In this document: in pieces, positions 5,410-6,828 of the stretch
How positions within the stretch are numbered: position 1 is the first letter of the stretch
How the letters are laid out: each line of letters begins with the position of its first letter
Source of the DNA: Pseudomonadota bacterium
Lineage (GTDB): Bacteria > Pseudomonadota > Gammaproteobacteria > Burkholderiales > Burkholderiaceae_B
Direction of reading: 5' to 3'
NCBI GenBank assembly: GCA_021793095.1
Contig: JAJYTK010000051.1
Span: forward strand, 1 to 6,828
DNA: 6,828 nt
The notes under the pieces: model-generated
Told to the model about the DNA's origin: nothing
What the model saw: the letters and a program-made list of their open reading frames with translations, nothing else
Databases searched by the model: none
Position numbers and translations under genes: made by a program

Positions 5410-6828
5410 CTAATCGACCTGCAGGTGCGCTTTGAGCACCAACGGTTGACCTGCACCGGCCACGGCCTGCTGCTCGTCTGGCTGCAAGCCCCCTGCTGTG
5501 CCCAACACAGGCGCCAATGCATCGATGACATGCGCCCAAGTGGCGCGATTGGCAAACTGCATGCCAAAGTCATCTAGGGTTCCCCCTCGATTAATATAAC
5601 CAAGCATGCGCACCAAAGGAATGCCCGACCACAAGCTACATAGATGGCCGGACAGTATTTCTGGGCGCATATGAGTTAGCCCTACGATCGCACGCCAAGA
5701 TCCACCGAACAAGCGTTCGCGTACATCAGCTGAGACGAGCTGTTCGGCCTCCCAGGCGTCACGGGGCTGACGGAAACGCCCTGGCTCTTGGACATACACC
5801 AGCCGATAGGATTGCCCCAACTGCTGCAAACGTCGTCCTGCAGCCCGCATCTGCTCGAGTTGATAACTGCCATTGGCCACCAGCAGTAGGGCAGATGGCT
5901 GCGACGCCCCCTCAGCAGCAGGCGCTGTCCCCCTATACTCTTGATCGATGAGGGCCCCCTCTTGGGCTAACTGTTGGGCCTGTTGGGCAGTGAAAAAACA
6001 AGGCCGCACCTGCTTGGGCGCGACGATACAAGCGATTTGCCCGCGACTGCCATATATTTGCGGCAACAATGCCATAAAACTGTTGTAATCTGCTGGGAAT
6101 AGCACTCGCGACACATCGCTCATCTCGCCCAGCAAGGCCTCACAAAAGGTGGTGTCCTGATGAGATTGCTGGTTTTTACCATTTTCCCAAGTATGTGAAG
6201 TCGCCACCACCGGCCAACTGATCCAACCCGCGGGCCGACCTGCCTCTTTTTGCATGCGTGCAAAAATCAGCCGTTGGCGAATGGCCCCCAACATCTTGAC
6301 GCAAAAGGCTTCGTAGCTGGCCACCAGATTTAATCCTCCTTGGTTGCCCAAGCAGGCCGACACCACCGCCTCTTCGTTTAACACCGTGATAATGTCCCCA
6401 TGGACGGCCTCATTGAGGCCCTCGGGATCCGTCACACGATGTTTGAGCTGCTTGAGCACCCCGGTCAAGCGGTTACTGGCCAATTCGTCTGGATTACCTA
6501 CCCGAGGGCGCAGTTGCGGATTCTGAGTAACCAAACGCACAAAGTACTCATCCATGGCCTGCATGGGCGTACCGGCCGTTTGGGTAAAAGTAGGTTCGGG
6601 CAGCTGTAAGGCCGCAGGATGGCGTACCGCCAATGGGTGCTCACGCTCGCGCACGCGTTTCTGCGCACGGTGATTATTGAGACGCTCGACACTCTCGCGC
6701 AATGCCTCAGGCGCCACCCACAGAGGCTGTGCATAGTGATTAAATAACTCTCGAGCCTCATCGTCGTACCGAGGATTGCCCGGCAAAGGCAGATTATGGG
6801 CCACATTTTGATCGGCCCCATAAAACCC
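5410..6828 (-). CDS. Phosphoketolase-like ThDP enzyme, partial (N-terminus outside window)
   Basis: This looks like the C-terminal 470 or so residues of a divergent phosphoketolase (XFP) relative, a family normally near 790 aa. A GTG at 6804 could serve as start, but the frame continues open upstream to base 6828 with no stop. The ThDP diphosphate-binding N-terminal domain probably lies beyond the edge. Numbering from that GTG, family marks are NPDELASNRL (104-113), SYEAF with Glu165 at the place of the cofactor-activating glutamate, TSHTW (202-206), SHQD (214-217), DVSRVLFPAD (230-239), CIVAPKQ (259-265) and a C-terminal domain (about 303-435) with GYINRGGTLDDFGM. Canonical phosphoketolases read SHQDPGF where this has SHQDTTF, and the C-terminal part is quite different. 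It may therefore belong to the related group annotated as xylulose 5-phosphate 3-epimerase. If it is a true phosphoketolase, it splits xylulose 5-phosphate with phosphate into acetyl phosphate and glyceraldehyde 3-phosphate. Its functional link to the downstream dehydrogenase is unclear. Confidence 0.75.
   Translation of the reverse strand, partial: GFYGADQNVAHNLPLPGNPRYDDEARELFNHYAQPLWVAPEALRESVERLNNHRAQKRVREREHPLAVRHPAALQLPEPTFTQTAGTPMQAMDEYFVRLVTQNPQLRPRVGNPDELASNRLTGVLKQLKHRVTDPEGLNEAVHGDIITVLNEEAVVSACLGNQGGLNLVASYEAFCVKMLGAIRQRLIFARMQKEAGRPAGWISWPVVATSHTWENGKNQQSHQDTTFCEALLGEMSDVSRVLFPADYNSFMALLPQIYGSRGQIACIVAPKQVRPCFFTAQQAQQLAQEGALIDQEYRGTAPAAEGASQPSALLLVANGSYQLEQMRAAGRRLQQLGQSYRLVYVQEPGRFRQPRDAWEAEQLVSADVRERLFGGSWRAIVGLTHMRPEILSGHLCSLWSGIPLVRMLGYINRGGTLDDFGMQFANRATWAHVIDALAPVLGTAGGLQPDEQQAVAGAGQPLVLKAHLQVD

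Noticed and set aside
1..6828. Defence, mobile-element, CRISPR or secondary-metabolite system
   Set aside because: I looked for transposase, integrase, nuclease, toxin-antitoxin, direct-repeat and carrier-protein signatures on both strands and saw none; every long conserved frame is metabolic.

Overview
The window reads as ordinary proteobacterial core metabolism, on GC-rich DNA with tightly packed genes all on the minus strand. A betaproteobacterium of the Burkholderiales (Alcaligenaceae-like) is my best guess. It rests on protein resemblance and on the decarboxylase / crotonase / malonyl-CoA synthetase gene order, not on any marker gene. There is no RNA gene, mobile element, CRISPR array or phage signature.

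In transcription order (right to left): (1) The window opens inside a gene for a divergent phosphoketolase-like, thiamine-diphosphate enzyme. Only its C-terminal portion (about 470 codons) is here, and the frame stays open through base 6828. (2) A 71-bp gap with a perfect 8-bp inverted repeat follows. (3) Next is a complete 506-aa NAD-dependent 3-hydroxyacyl-CoA dehydrogenase of the PaaH type, ended by a strong intrinsic terminator at 3723-3764. (4) Four bases past that terminator's U-tract lies a candidate promoter for a second transcription unit: malonyl-CoA decarboxylase, a crotonase-family protein, and malonyl-CoA synthetase (MatB). These genes are 9 to 12 bases apart or overlap by 14 bases. 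(5) Bases 1-30 hold a plus-strand intrinsic terminator just beyond the matB stop, probably closing a convergent neighbour outside the window and possibly acting in both directions.

The second unit makes a short catabolic route. MatB activates malonate with ATP and CoA to malonyl-CoA, and the decarboxylase turns that into acetyl-CoA and CO2. The crotonase between them has no obvious step in the route. It keeps one of the two catalytic glutamates of classical enoyl-CoA hydratase and has Ile at the other. No malonate transporter or regulator lies in the window.

Three of the four genes whose start is visible use TTG, each with a well-placed Shine-Dalgarno sequence. I see no clearly new system. 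The points most worth a second look are the crotonase active site, the divergent phosphoketolase-like enzyme, the Gly-to-Ala change beside the catalytic lysine of MatB, and the clustered TTG starts.
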